DNA of 64,000 nt from Pseudarthrobacter psychrotolerans (GCF_009911795.1 NZ_CP047898.1:2976001-3040000); one strand, 5' to 3'. Counted from the stretch's first letter, positions 42,624 to 52,291 are shown. Made by a program: numbers and translations. Notes: a model not told the origin generated them from the sequence alone.

Positions 42624-44302
42624 TGGCACGCGGCGATGGAAAACTTTCTCATGATCTTCTCCCTGACGAAAAGGGACCTCAGGACGCTTGTGGCGTTTTC
42701 GGGGTCTGGGCGCCAGGTGAAGAAGTAGCAAAACTAACCTATTACGGGCTGTATGCATTGCAGCACCGCGGTCAGGAGTCGGCTGGAATAGCTACCAGTG
42801 ACGGCAAGCGGATCAACGTCTATAAGGACATGGGCCTCGTTTCCCAGGTCTTCGACGAGACCACGCTGAACACCCTGACCGGGCACCTGGCGGTGGGACA
42901 CTGCCGCTACTCCACCACCGGAGCCAGCCACTGGGCCAACGCCCAGCCCACCCTCGGCGCCACCAGCACCGGCACGGTTGCCCTGGCGCACAACGGCAAC
43001 CTGACCAACACGGCCGAGCTCAACGCCATGATCATGGAACGCAACGGCGGCCAGCTCAGCGGCGAAATGAAGCAGGGCAACACCTCGGACACCGCCCTGG
43101 TCACGGCACTGCTCGAAGGCGAAGAGGGCAAGAGCCTCGAACAGACCGCCATGGAGCTGCTGCCGAAGATCAAGGGCGGCTTCTGCTTCGTGTTTATGGA
43201 CGAGGGCACCCTCTACGCGGCACGCGATACCTACGGCATCCGCCCGCTTGTCCTGGGCCGGCTGGAGCGCGGCTGGGTGGTTGCCTCCGAGCAGTCCGCC
43301 CTGGCCACCGTGGGCGCCAGCTTCATCCGTGAAATCGAGCCCGGCGAATTCATCGCCATCGACGAGGACGGCGTGCGTTCCAAGCGCTTCGCGGAGGCGA
43401 CGCCGGCCGGCTGCGTTTTCGAATACGTCTACCTCGCCCGTCCGGACGCCGCCATCGCGGGACGCTCCGTGTACGAGTCCCGTGTTGAGATGGGCCGCCA
43501 GCTGGCCCGCGAAAACACCCAGGACGCGGACATCGTCATCCCGGTCCCGGAGTCCGGCACCCCGGCCGCCGTGGGCTACGCCGAGGAATCCGGCATCCCC
43601 TTCGCGCACGGCTTCGTCAAGAACTCCTATGTGGGCCGCACATTCATCCAGCCCTCGCAGACCTTGCGCCAGCTAGGCATCCGGCTCAAGCTGAACGCCC
43701 TCGAGTCCGTGATCCGCGGCAAGCGCGTGGTGGTGGTGGATGACTCGATCGTCCGCGGCAACACCCAGCGCGCCATCGTGCGGATGCTCCGCGAGGCCGG
43801 CGCCGCGTCCGTCCACATCAAGATTTCCTCCCCGCCGGTCAAATGGCCGTGCTTCTACGGCATCGACTTCGCCTCACGGGCGGAGCTGATCGCCAACGGG
43901 GCCACCATCGAGGAAATCTCCCAGGCCATCGGCGCCGATTCCCTCGCGTACATCTCCGAAGACGGCATGATCAACGCGACCATGCAGCCGCGGGAGCGCC
44001 TCTGCACCGCCTGCTTCACCGGCCAGTACCCCATCGCGCTTCCGGGCGCGGACAAACTTGGAAAGAACCTGCTGGAGCGCACCGACCTCGGCGGCCTCAC
44101 GCCGTCGCCCTCTGCCCTCCCCGGCGCAACGGCCGCGCTCGCGATCGACGACGAGCAGGACCCGTCGGAGAAGGCCGGCGCCACCGGCTGCGATCCGGGA
44201 CCGGACGCCGAGTTCGAGAACCTCCTCACCGACGAAGACCACGTGCCCGCGATCCACCACGAAGCCACCACCCCCGGCGCTGACAAGAAAGAGTCCGTAT
44301 GA
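42623..44302 (+). CDS. purF: Amidophosphoribosyltransferase
   Basis: A 559-residue enzyme that makes 5-phosphoribosylamine from PRPP and glutamine, the first committed step of purine synthesis. After a propeptide of about 22 residues, DACGVFGVWAPGEE begins the glutamine-amidotransferase domain (the catalytic Cys directly after Ala). GLYALQHRGQESAGIA, HCRYSTTGASHWANAQP and AARDTYGIRPLVLG follow. The PRPP loop is RVVVVDDSIVRGNTQRAI. A low-complexity tail of some 60 residues lies at the end. ATGA overlap with purM indicates translational coupling. Confidence 0.97.
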   Translation: MARGDGKLSHDLLPDEKGPQDACGVFGVWAPGEEVAKLTYYGLYALQHRGQESAGIATSDGKRINVYKDMGLVSQVFDETTLNTLTGHLAVGHCRYSTTGASHWANAQPTLGATSTGTVALAHNGNLTNTAELNAMIMERNGGQLSGEMKQGNTSDTALVTALLEGEEGKSLEQTAMELLPKIKGGFCFVFMDEGTLYAARDTYGIRPLVLGRLERGWVVASEQSALATVGASFIREIEPGEFIAIDEDGVRSKRFAEATPAGCVFEYVYLARPDAAIAGRSVYESRVEMGRQLARENTQDADIVIPVPESGTPAAVGYAEESGIPFAHGFVKNSYVGRTFIQPSQTLRQLGIRLKLNALESVIRGKRVVVVDDSIVRGNTQRAIVRMLREAGAASVHIKISSPPVKWPCFYGIDFASRAELIANGATIEEISQAIGADSLAYISEDGMINATMQPRERLCTACFTGQYPIALPGADKLGKNLLERTDLGGLTPSPSALPGATAALAIDDEQDPSEKAGATGCDPGPDAEFENLLTDEDHVPAIHHEATTPGADKKESV

Positions 44303-45459
44303 CTTCCGCAACCCCCGCCGCCGGCAACAACCCACTGAGCCCCGCAGGCATCACCTACGCCTCCGCCGGTGTTGACGTTGAAGCCGGCGACCGCGCCGTG
44401 GAACTGATGAAAGGTGCCGTGAAGGCCACCCACAATTCCTCCGTCATCGGCGGTGTGGGCGGCTTCGCCGGCCTGTACGACGTCTCGCGGCTGCTGACCT
44501 TCAAGCGCCCGCTGCTGGCCACGTCCACCGACGGCGTGGGCACCAAGGTTGCCATCGCCCAGGCCATGGACATCCACGACACCATCGGCTTTGACCTGGT
44601 GGGCATGGTGGTGGACGACATCGTTGTGGTGGGCGCCGAGCCGCTCTTTATGACCGACTACATCGCCTGCGGCAAGGTTGTCCCGGAGCGAATCGCGGAC
44701 ATCGTCCGTGGCATCGCCGCAGCCTGCTCCGTCGCCGGCACCGCCCTGGTGGGCGGCGAAACCGCCGAGCACCCCGGCCTGCTGGGCGAGCACGAATACG
44801 ATGTCGCCGGTGCCGCCACCGGTGTTGTCGAGGCCTCCGACCTGCTGGGCCCGGACCGCGTCCGCGCCGGCGACGTTGTGATCGGCATGGCCTCCTCCGG
44901 CCTGCACTCCAACGGCTACTCCCTGGTCCGCCGCGTCATCAACCACGCCGGCTGGGCACTGGACCGCCAGGTCTCCGAACTCGGCCGCACGCTGGGCGAG
45001 GAACTGCTGGAACCCACCCGCGTCTACGCCGCAGACTGCCTGGACCTGGCCCGCGCCTTCCCGGTGAACAGCGCCAACGCCGTGCACGGCTTCAGCCACG
45101 TCACCGGCGGCGGCCTGGCCGCCAACCTGGCCCGCGTGCTGCCGCAGGGCCTCGTGGCCACCGTGGACCGCGCCACCTGGGAACTGCCGGCCATCTTCAA
45201 GCTGGTCTCCGAGCTGGGCAACGTGCCGCTGGCTGACCTGGAGCGCACCCTGAACCTCGGCGTAGGCATGGTGGCCATCGTGTCCGCCGAAGCTGCCGAC
45301 GCCGCCGTGGCCCGCCTCAACGACCGCGGCGTGCCGTCCTGGATCATGGGCACTGTCACCGCGGACTCGGATTCCATCCTCAAGACCGGTCCGGACTACG
45401 TCCAGGGCGCCAAGGGTGTGGACGGCGGCGCCGTCCGCTTGGTCAACGCCTACGCATAA
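44299..45459 (+). CDS. purM: Phosphoribosylformylglycinamidine cyclo-ligase (AIR synthetase)
   Basis: A 386-residue PurM that closes the imidazole ring to aminoimidazole ribotide. Family motifs: the N-terminal TYASAGVDVEAGDRAVELMK, STDGVGTKVAIAQAM, DLVGMVVDDIVVVGAEPLFM, VGGETAEHPG and VIGMASSGLHSNGYSLVRRV. Starts in overlap with the purF stop. Complete length. Confidence 0.97.
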   Translation: MTSATPAAGNNPLSPAGITYASAGVDVEAGDRAVELMKGAVKATHNSSVIGGVGGFAGLYDVSRLLTFKRPLLATSTDGVGTKVAIAQAMDIHDTIGFDLVGMVVDDIVVVGAEPLFMTDYIACGKVVPERIADIVRGIAAACSVAGTALVGGETAEHPGLLGEHEYDVAGAATGVVEASDLLGPDRVRAGDVVIGMASSGLHSNGYSLVRRVINHAGWALDRQVSELGRTLGEELLEPTRVYAADCLDLARAFPVNSANAVHGFSHVTGGGLAANLARVLPQGLVATVDRATWELPAIFKLVSELGNVPLADLERTLNLGVGMVAIVSAEAADAAVARLNDRGVPSWIMGTVTADSDSILKTGPDYVQGAKGVDGGAVRLVNAYA

Positions 45460-45471
45460 AACCCCCTGGGG

Positions 45472-46250
45472 CTAAACCTCCAGCAGGCTGAACACACCGC
45501 CCTGCGGGTCCTTGAGGGTGGCCGTGGCGCCGGGAGTATCGTTGTCGTCCGGCGCGGGCGCGATCAGCACTTCCGCCCCGCCGCCACAGCCCTCTGCACC
45601 GCATCGGCCACGTCGGTGACGCCGAAGTAGATCTGCCACCTGGCGGGCCCCTCGGCCACGACTATTCCGGCCACCTCCGCGCCGTTCACCATCAACGTGC
45701 TGTACGTGCCGCCGTCGTCCTGGGGATACTCGGTCACCTCGTGGCCGAACAGCTGCTGGAAAAACCCGACGGCGGCCCGCGGCTCGGGGGTCAGCAGCTC
45801 CGTCCAGGACAGCGCACCCGCCTCGTTGTATCGGCCGGAGCCCGTGTGCGTCCCGGGCTGCCACACGCCGGTGGTCCCGCCGCCGGGAGGATCCACAAAC
45901 ACCATCACGCCGGTGTCCGCCACTTCCTCAGGGCCGAATTGCACTTCGCCGCCCGCGTGGGGGACCTCCTCGGCCAGCGCACCGGCGTCCTCCGCCGCGA
46001 AGTAGATGTTCCAGTGGGCGTGCGCGCCAAGAGACTCCTGGTGCGGATTCTGCGGCGCCACCACGGCCACCAGATCCTCCCCTACGAAGGCCTGGGCATA
46101 GCTGCGGCCATCGGGTGTGGGAAGGTCCTTAAAGGTCCACCCGAACACCGCTGCGTAGAAGGCCTTGGCTGCTTCCACGTCCCGGGTCTGGACATCAGCC
46201 CAGCACGGTTCACCGTGGCGGTAGCTGGGGGATGAGGAGGTTCCTGGCAT
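45472..46250 (-). pseudogene. VOC family protein, two domains (one-base frameshift)
   Basis: Two glyoxalase/VOC halves. The first begins HGEPCWADVQTRDVEAAKAF and has VAVVAPQNPHQESLG; the second begins GALSWTELLTPEPRAAVGFF and has GTYSTLMVNGAEVAGIVVAE. At the C run 45576-45579 (plus strand) the frame is lost. One added base gives VAAGAEVLIAPAPDDNDTPG and the natural end GGVFSLLEV, about 259 residues. The start ATG 46250 gives the usual MPGTSSS leader. Resistance or extradiol-type roles cannot be distinguished. Confidence 0.8.
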
Positions 46251-46300
46251 GGGAGGTCCTTTCGCGGGCGGCACAGCGCATCAGGACTCCAGTCAACACC

Positions 46301-46345
46301 AAAAAGCCCGCCGCCGGCACCGGGTTCCGGCGCAGGCAACGGGCC
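46301..46345 (-). terminator. Intrinsic terminator (minus strand)
   Basis: On the minus strand GGCCCGTTGCCTGCGCCGG faces CCGGCGGCGGGC in an imperfect GC-rich stem and is followed by TTTTT (46301-46305 as AAAAA on plus). It ends transcripts from the DUF3073 gene before the VOC gene. Confidence 0.65.
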
Positions 46346-46485
46346 TGATAACTGAGGCCAGCACCGCGGGTCCGCTGGGATCCGGGGTGCTGAAAAGAAG
46401 TGCTGTACTGACGAACAACTGCGGCGTCCGAACGTACTGCAGTGTCGCGGGCCGGGCGCCTTGCGGCGGGACCGACGTGCGACAA

Positions 46486-46719
46486 CTAGCCGATCCGACG
46501 GGTGTCTATCTCGTCGTCGTCTTCTTCCAAATCGTCCGCGTACTTATCCACATAAGCCGAATAGTCCGGTTCAACCGGGTCATTCGCGAAATGGCTCGTG
46601 GCACGACCTTCAGGACCTTTGAGCTCGCGCTGAAGGGCCGAATAGTCAGTGTTCGGGGAATAGTACTTAATATCCCGAGCCTGCTTGGTAGCTTTTGCCT
46701 TTTGACGGCCGCGCCCCAT
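46486..46719 (-). CDS. DUF3073 family protein
   Basis: A 77-residue protein from the ATG at 46719: GRGRQKAKATKQARDIKYYS then PNTDYSALQRELKG, the DUF3073 signature. The end is acidic (DDLEEDDDEIDTRRIG). The basic start and acidic end suggest nucleic-acid or protein contacts, but no function is known. Widely conserved in actinobacteria, often near purM, as here. Confidence 0.9.
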   Translation of the reverse strand: MGRGRQKAKATKQARDIKYYSPNTDYSALQRELKGPEGRATSHFANDPVEPDYSAYVDKYADDLEEDDDEIDTRRIG

Positions 46720-46993
46720 GGCGTGACCCCCTTTTGTACTCGGACCGGAGGTGGTCACCTTGGCTATCGGTGAGGCCCCGGAATGTTTGGTCAATTTGTC
46801 GTAACTCCTAGATTACATGCTTTCCGCGCCCGGTGCTCCCCGGCCCGTGCGCGCGGACGACATGTCAGGTACCCTTGCCGCCGCGATGCGCAGTGTTCCC
46901 GGCTTTTTGTTGGATAGAGTCTCTTCATCAGCTGCCGGTCCGCGTGCACGGAGCGCGCAGCATCCCGAGGCGAAACCCAGGAGGGGTATCCGG

Positions 46994-47635
46994 ATGGACA
47001 ACCAGGAATTGCGTCCCATCCCGCCCAAACCCCCTGCTCCGCCCACGGCGGGGTTGCCGCAGGTGGCGGTCCCGGCGCCTGCCATGGAGGGCCCGGCCCG
47101 GAAGCCCCGGCGGGTCGCATCAACATTCCTGAAGACCCTTTTTGTGGTGGTTCTGATCGGCGTGGTGGGAGGCCTGGTGTGGCTGGCCGCGTGGCTGGAT
47201 TCCGGGGCGCAGGAGACGTCCGACGACGGCGGCTCCGGGATCGTGGAAATCTCGCCCACTCCCCGGGCCACCCCGTTCCCGCTCCCACGCGAGGGTGTGG
47301 AGCCGCCGGACTACCGTCTGGGCGACTGTTTCAAGGACTTTGATCCTGCGGCCTTGCGGTCAACGGTGGTGGCCTGCGATACCGGCCACTCGGCCCAGCT
47401 CGTCGCCGTCTTCCGCTACCCCGCCGTCGGCTCCTATCCGGGCCGCCAGGCCCTGGCCGCTAAGGCACTGGAAGCGTGCCAGGCGGCGAAGCTGGCACCG
47501 GCAGCGAACCAGTACACGCTGAACTTCCAGCGGGCCTACCCCAGCAGCACCAGTTGGGAATCGGGCGACCGGCGGGTGGATTGTTACGTCACGGCCGACG
47601 GCGGGAACGTCATCAACGCCGGCGCGCTGCCCTAA
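46994..47635 (+). CDS. Septum-formation-domain membrane protein
   Basis: A 213-residue protein from ATG 46994, with GAGGGG nine bases upstream. A Pro-rich cytoplasmic tail (PIPPKPPAPPTAGLPQ) is followed by one membrane segment (TLFVVVLIGVVGGLVWLAAW) and an extracellular domain with four Cys that matches the septum-formation family (YRLGDCFKDFD, VVACDTGHSAQLVAVFRYP, RVDCYVTADGG). Found near cell-division and envelope genes in actinobacteria. A hairpin terminator follows. Confidence 0.82.
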   Translation: MDNQELRPIPPKPPAPPTAGLPQVAVPAPAMEGPARKPRRVASTFLKTLFVVVLIGVVGGLVWLAAWLDSGAQETSDDGGSGIVEISPTPRATPFPLPREGVEPPDYRLGDCFKDFDPAALRSTVVACDTGHSAQLVAVFRYPAVGSYPGRQALAAKALEACQAAKLAPAANQYTLNFQRAYPSSTSWESGDRRVDCYVTADGGNVINAGALP

Positions 47636-47654
47636 AGACCGCACAAAAGACGCC

Positions 47655-47684
47655 GGCCCGGATCTGTTGGTGCCGATCCGGGCC
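47655..47684. terminator. Bidirectional terminator hairpin
   Basis: GGCCCGGATC and GATCCGGGCC form a perfect 10-bp stem around a 10-base loop. On the minus strand it is followed by GGCGTCTTTTG, so it mainly ends the catC-side transcript. Confidence 0.75.
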
Positions 47685-47712
47685 AGCGGGCTGCGTCAGT
47701 TTATGGGCCGCG

Positions 47713-47991
47713 TCAGTTGATGTCTGACGGGTGCTTCGCCAGGGGCGTGACCGAAATGTCCATGTACGGAAACAGCGGCAGGCCCGAGAGCATGTTGTGC
47801 AGTTCGTCGTTGCTTTCGGCATCAAAGACCGAGTAGTTGGAGTACTCGCCTACAACGCGCCAGATGTGGCGCCATTTGCCCTGCTGCTGCAGGTCCTGGG
47901 AGTAGGCCTTTTCCACTGCTTTGATGGCGGCCCCCTCCTCAGAAGGCATGTCAGCGGGAAGGTTGACGTCCATGCGAACCAGGAAGAGCAT
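47713..47991 (-). CDS. catC: Muconolactone delta-isomerase
   Basis: A 92-residue protein from ATG 47991: MLFLVRMDVNLPADMPSEEG, GKWRHIWRVVGEYSNYSVFD and MLSGLPLFPYMDISVTPLAK match CatC, the enzyme that shifts muconolactone to beta-ketoadipate enol-lactone. The catA and catB genes normally found with it are absent. It lies 28 bases after an AtoE-type transporter gene in the same direction, so both form one transcript, which suggests a different use here. Confidence 0.88.
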   Translation of the reverse strand: MLFLVRMDVNLPADMPSEEGAAIKAVEKAYSQDLQQQGKWRHIWRVVGEYSNYSVFDAESNDELHNMLSGLPLFPYMDISVTPLAKHPSDIN

Positions 47992-48019
47992 TTGTTTCTC
48001 TTTTCTTGTAGGACGGGCT

Positions 48020-49408
48020 TTAGCCCAGGTAGCCCCAGAGCAGGATGGCGGCGATGTAGATGATGCCAACCCAGAACATCATGATCACGGTGTAACCCAT
48101 AATGTCCTTGAGTTTGAGTTTTGAGAGCGCCAGTGCCGGCAGGATCCAGAAGGGCTGGACCAGGTCGTTCCAGGCGTTGCCCAGCATGACGGACATGGCC
48201 GTCTGGGCCGGCGAGGCGCCGATCGCGTTTGCCGCGTCGATCATAAAGGGCCCCTGGATCATCCAGTGGCCACCGCCGGACGGGGCGAAGAAGTTGATCA
48301 GGAAGGAGCTGATCAGTCCCCAGAACGGCAGGGTCTCAGGGGTGGAGATGCTGGTGAAGACGCCGGAGATGGTGACCACCAGGCCCGACGCGGCCATGAT
48401 CGCCATGATGCCTGCGTAGAACGGGAACTGGAGGATGATGCCGGAAATCGTCTTGATGCCCTCGTTGAGCTGCTTGAGGTAAGCGTTGGGAGTGCCCAGC
48501 AGCAGGATGCCGAGGAACAGGATAAAGAAGTTGATCAGGTTCAGGTCAACGCCGCCGCCGCGGATGAAGTGCACCACCACGTAGGCCATGCCCAGCGCGC
48601 CGATTGCCAGGGCAAGGATCCGGCTGTTGTTGAGCTTGGAAGCGAAAGTGTCGGTGTCCACGTCCACCGCAACGGCTTTGGTGGGCTCGGAGAGGTGGAG
48701 CGCGCGGTCGATTTCCCTGACCGGCTGGCCGGGCTTGGGGTGGAGCGTGGCGTTCAGCAGGGGCAGGGTCACCAGGACTACGACGGCGGTGATCACCATG
48801 GGGAGCGAGAAGATGGTCTGGGCCAGCGGGATGAGGCCCATCTGCTTTTCCATGGGGTGGCCCGGCGTCGAGATGACCATGGGAATGGTGGCGGACAGCC
48901 CCAGTCCGTACATGGTGAACCCGCTGTACGCGGCGGCGATAATCAGCGGGTAGTGGACGCCCTTGACGTGCAGGGCAAGCTTCTTGGCGATGATTCCGCC
49001 GATGACCAGGCCGAAGCCCCAGTTGAGGTAGGACCCCGCGGCGCCCACCAGCGTCGCCACGACGACAGCCGTACGCGGGGTTTCCACGTGGCTGACGATT
49101 GCGTTGAGGAGACGCTCCACCACCGGCGCGTTGGCCAGGACGTAGCCCATGGCCAGGATGACGGCCATCTGGGTGGTAAAGGCGAGCAGGGACCAGAATC
49201 CGGTGCCCCAGGCCGCCGTGACGTCGTCGATGCTCTGGCCTTCGATCACAACGGCGAGGATGACCGTCAGGATGGTCAGGATGATGGCGAAGACAAAGGG
49301 GTCCGGCAGGTAGCGCCGCATCAGCTCGGTGAAGAAGCCGGTCACCTTCTGCATGCCAACGGCACGCTTGGCGACGGGGAGTTCGGCCCTGTCCATAGTT
49401 TTGGTCAT
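48020..49408 (-). CDS. AtoE/TIGR00366-type short-chain fatty acid transporter
   Basis: A 462-residue permease from the ATG at 49408 (GAGGACA upstream). About 12 membrane segments, with RYLPDPFVFAIILTILTVIL in the first, NWGFGLVIGGIIAKK and FFAPSGGGHWMIQGPFMIDA as family hallmarks. AtoE proteins import short-chain fatty acids such as acetoacetate or butyrate. Co-transcribed with catC and divergent from a LysR gene. Aromatic or carboxylic acids are possible alternatives. Confidence 0.88.
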   Translation of the reverse strand: MTKTMDRAELPVAKRAVGMQKVTGFFTELMRRYLPDPFVFAIILTILTVILAVVIEGQSIDDVTAAWGTGFWSLLAFTTQMAVILAMGYVLANAPVVERLLNAIVSHVETPRTAVVVATLVGAAGSYLNWGFGLVIGGIIAKKLALHVKGVHYPLIIAAAYSGFTMYGLGLSATIPMVISTPGHPMEKQMGLIPLAQTIFSLPMVITAVVVLVTLPLLNATLHPKPGQPVREIDRALHLSEPTKAVAVDVDTDTFASKLNNSRILALAIGALGMAYVVVHFIRGGGVDLNLINFFILFLGILLLGTPNAYLKQLNEGIKTISGIILQFPFYAGIMAIMAASGLVVTISGVFTSISTPETLPFWGLISSFLINFFAPSGGGHWMIQGPFMIDAANAIGASPAQTAMSVMLGNAWNDLVQPFWILPALALSKLKLKDIMGYTVIMMFWVGIIYIAAILLWGYLG

Positions 49409-49621
49409 GATTGTCCTCATTGAATTGAACGAAATTTTGGCGCTCGGCAGGTTCACGGGGGTGCCTGCAAGTGGCCGCGGGGAGGCGCAGGAAAGCTTGC
49501 GGCGGACGGCGGTCAATGTTCCGCGTCACAGCCATGGGTAACCTGGCGCACACTTAAGGTTGCAGTTTCAAGTCATAAGTGTCCAATAAACTTTCCTTAA
49601 GGAACCGATCACGAAACCCTT

Positions 49622-50554
49622 ATGAATGGCTGGCCGATGCACCTGAAGTACCTCCGTGCGTTTGCAGTCCTCGCCGAGGAACTGCACTTTGGCCGCGCCG
49701 CGGAGCGGCTGGCCGTGGCGCAACCGCAGCTCAGCGTGTGGATCCGCAGGCTGGAACAGGATCTCGGCGTCGTACTTTTTGACCGTAACTCCCGGGCTGT
49801 CCGCCTGACCGACGCAGGGCACGCAGTCCATGGGCCCATCCTGAAGACGCTCGAAAGTGCCAGCCTCATCGAGCGCGCTGCGATGCTGGGCAGCTCCGCC
49901 GTGGTGGGGCAGGTGGTGGTGGGTTATGCAGGCGCCAGCAGCCGGGATGTGGTGCCGCCGTTGGCCAAGGCCGTCCGTGCTGCTGAGCCGGGCATCGAGC
50001 TGAAGCTGAAGTCTCTGGTGTACGGCGGCCTGGCACCGGCCCAAGTGTCTGCCGGCGCCATCGACGTCGGATTCGCCCGCCTGCCGGTGCGGGACAAGGG
50101 CGTCCGGACGCGGGTGTTCGCCCATGAACGCATCCTGGTTGCCCTGCCCGAGGACCACCCTCTGGCGTCAGCTGAGGCTGTGGCCCTCAAGGATCTTGCC
50201 AGCGAGCCCTTTGTGGCCTTCCCGGCAACCATCGGCTCGAACCTTTGGGACGCCACCACGCGGCTGGCCCTCGAAGAGGGGTTTTCGCCGCGGGTGATGC
50301 AGGAAGCGCCCGACTCCTACGCCGTCCTGAGCCTCGTGGCCGCAGGAGTGGGCGTCTCGCTCACGTTGTCGTCGGTTCGGCACATCAATCCGCCGGGCCT
50401 GGTCTACCGGGAGCTGGCCGGGCCGCCGACGTACCTCGCCGTGGCGGTGGTGTGGCGGGACCATGGCATTGGCCGCGCCACCCAGGCGGTGCTGGACATC
50501 TTCGAGCAGATCATGCCGACCCCGGCCGACCCGCCCGGCCGCATCCTCGGCTGA
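49622..50554 (+). CDS. LysR family transcriptional regulator
   Basis: A 310-residue LysR: HLKYLRAFAVLAEELHFGRA and RLAVAQPQLSVWIRRLEQDL give the winged helix, GQVVVGYAGASSRDVVPPLA starts the effector domain. ATG 49622 or 49637 are both possible starts. It is divergent from the atoE-catC operon with 213 bases between them, room for a LysR box; likely activator of that operon. Confidence 0.9.
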   Translation: MNGWPMHLKYLRAFAVLAEELHFGRAAERLAVAQPQLSVWIRRLEQDLGVVLFDRNSRAVRLTDAGHAVHGPILKTLESASLIERAAMLGSSAVVGQVVVGYAGASSRDVVPPLAKAVRAAEPGIELKLKSLVYGGLAPAQVSAGAIDVGFARLPVRDKGVRTRVFAHERILVALPEDHPLASAEAVALKDLASEPFVAFPATIGSNLWDATTRLALEEGFSPRVMQEAPDSYAVLSLVAAGVGVSLTLSSVRHINPPGLVYRELAGPPTYLAVAVVWRDHGIGRATQAVLDIFEQIMPTPADPPGRILG

Positions 50555-50708
50555 CGCCAGAAATAAGTCGGATCATGTTGGCATCTCCCTCGATTGAAGC
50601 CTGCCGGAGGCCTGACGGACATAGAAGCATCCTGAGACAGAGGGTGCTTCATTTGGGGAACGCTCTACGGGACAGTCCTGGCGGCTAGTGAGCATTGGCC
50701 CGCTGGAT

Positions 50709-51521
50709 CTACTGTGGGGTTTGTGACGGTATCGGCGATCTGGACGGGTAAGAGGGAATTCCGCCTCCCGAACCTGCTGCCAGGAAGATTCCGACTTCAG
50801 TTTCGCCGTCGCTAAGGAATACGGGGATCTCGCGGGCCGGACGCGGCGTGTTGAAGTTTTGCACGGCGTCTTCCGGGCTGGTGGGCATTGGCCCGCCGTA
50901 GAGGTCCTTGGCGTAGGCGTAGCCGGTTGCTCCGTTGGTCGCCATAACCGCGATCAGATCCGGGACTCCATTTTCTGGGCTTTCAACGCCGTAGGTTTCA
51001 CCTTTGGCATTGACGCCCAGTTCTGTCCTTTCCTGCTTCACGTAACTGGCTGTGAGCTTCCACTGGTTACCGGGCTCCGTCTTGATCGTGACACTGTCCT
51101 GACCTGGCTCAAGGGAAATCGTGTAGCGGCACCAATTCAGGCGTGTCTCTAAATCGATGTCGTTGTAACTGCAGCTGGCACCGTTTGAGAACTCAAACCA
51201 ACCAGGGGTCAGCGCGGTCAGCGTCATTTCGATGTCCGTGGCGCCTGCGGGAGGTTCGCCGAGTTCCACGGTCGCGGTTCCTGTGTAGGTATCCGTCACA
51301 GGTGAAGCCAGGGGCGTTACTTCCTGCCCGCCGGGGATCTGAAACAGCCCGGCCGCGGCCGCTCCGATGCCTCCCAGCAGGCAGGCGCCGGCCAGCGCAA
51401 CTCCACCGAGCCACAAGCGCGTGTGCTGCCGGGCACGTACCGGAGACGTTTGGTGAACCTGGGCGACAAGTTCTGCTCGAAGTGCGTTGCTGAACCGGTC
51501 ATCGACATGGAACTGGTTCAT
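50709..51521 (-). CDS. Membrane-anchored protein next to an ECF sigma factor
   Basis: A 270-residue protein: a cytoplasmic head of about 35 residues (RFSNALRAELVAQVHQTS), one membrane helix (LWLGGVALAGACLLGGIGAA), then a large extracellular domain ending in a Ser/Pro-rich tail (GGGIPSYPSRSPIPSQTPQ). Its start overlaps the sigma gene by four bases. By position it is a likely anti-sigma partner, though it lacks a recognisable zinc (ZAS) or Asp-rich anti-sigma motif. Confidence 0.62.
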   Translation of the reverse strand: MNQFHVDDRFSNALRAELVAQVHQTSPVRARQHTRLWLGGVALAGACLLGGIGAAAAGLFQIPGGQEVTPLASPVTDTYTGTATVELGEPPAGATDIEMTLTALTPGWFEFSNGASCSYNDIDLETRLNWCRYTISLEPGQDSVTIKTEPGNQWKLTASYVKQERTELGVNAKGETYGVESPENGVPDLIAVMATNGATGYAYAKDLYGGPMPTSPEDAVQNFNTPRPAREIPVFLSDGETEVGIFLAAGSGGGIPSYPSRSPIPSQTPQ

Positions 51522-52138
51522 GACCGTTCTCCTTCCAAAACTGAGGTTGCGTGGCTGCGGGCGGTAGGAGCGCCCGTGCTGGTTGTGCCGGTGAGGGCAG
51601 CTTTCAGCCGTTGTCTCGCCCGGTGCATGCGGGTCTTGGCTGCCCCGGGAGTCAGATTCAGAACTGCTGCTGCAGCAGCGAGAGGGTAGTCCTCGAACAC
51701 GACCAGACTCACCAGTTGCAGGTCCTCAGCGTTTAGCGTTCCGAGAGCCTTGGCGAAGTCCTTGTCCAGGGGCTCTTGGAGGCTGGCGAAAAGTTCAGTC
51801 TTCATGAGCTCTGAGGACTCTTCGGCACGGGGCAGGGAGTCCAGCAGCTTCCGGTAGCGGAGGGCTGCCCGCCCGTTATTGCGGGCGGTGTTGGTTGTCG
51901 TGACGAGCAGCCAGGGAAGGATTGACCCGTCTACAACGCGGACTTTGGCGCGCCGCCGCCAGAGCTCAAGGAAGGCTGCCGCCATGACGTCTTCGGCGTC
52001 GTGGTGGTTCCCCGCGAGCCTGTACGCGTGGCGGAAGACCCGGTCACGATGCCTGTCGTACAGCACCCCGAACGCCTCGCCGTCACCATTTAGGCTGCGG
52101 GACCAAAGGCGGTCCTCGTCATTCTCAAGGTTCCCCAT
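51518..52138 (-). CDS. RNA polymerase sigma factor, ECF type
   Basis: A 206-residue sigma-70 family protein. Region 2 is GEAFGVLYDRHRDRVFRHAY with GNHHDAEDVMAAAFLELWRR; region 4 is LVSLVVFEDYPLAAAAAVLN with TPGAAKTRMHRARQRLKAAL. ECF factors answer envelope or redox signals. It is the first gene of a pair with the membrane-anchored protein, with coupled translation (ATGA). Confidence 0.92.
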   Translation of the reverse strand: MGNLENDEDRLWSRSLNGDGEAFGVLYDRHRDRVFRHAYRLAGNHHDAEDVMAAAFLELWRRRAKVRVVDGSILPWLLVTTTNTARNNGRAALRYRKLLDSLPRAEESSELMKTELFASLQEPLDKDFAKALGTLNAEDLQLVSLVVFEDYPLAAAAAVLNLTPGAAKTRMHRARQRLKAALTGTTSTGAPTARSHATSVLEGERS

Positions 52139-52291
52139 GCCCTGTATTGTCCGGGACAGCCGAAAAGGTTACACAAAACCGAAAGATTCCCCAGAAATCT
52201 TTTGGCACACCAGCTGAATGGTGATCCTAGTGGGCTTCGCGAAGTGCGGCCCGTTGGGGAACCCTCAACGGGAATCTGCAAGACTTGCCCA

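Noticed and set aside
43855..45099. 414-codon minus-strand frame opposite purF and purM
   Set aside because: Antisense to two conserved enzymes; Val/Ala/Gly/His-rich with no domain.
48266..49423. 385-codon plus-strand frame opposite the AtoE gene
   Set aside because: Shadow translation full of Asp, Gln and His; the minus strand encodes a well-recognised transporter.
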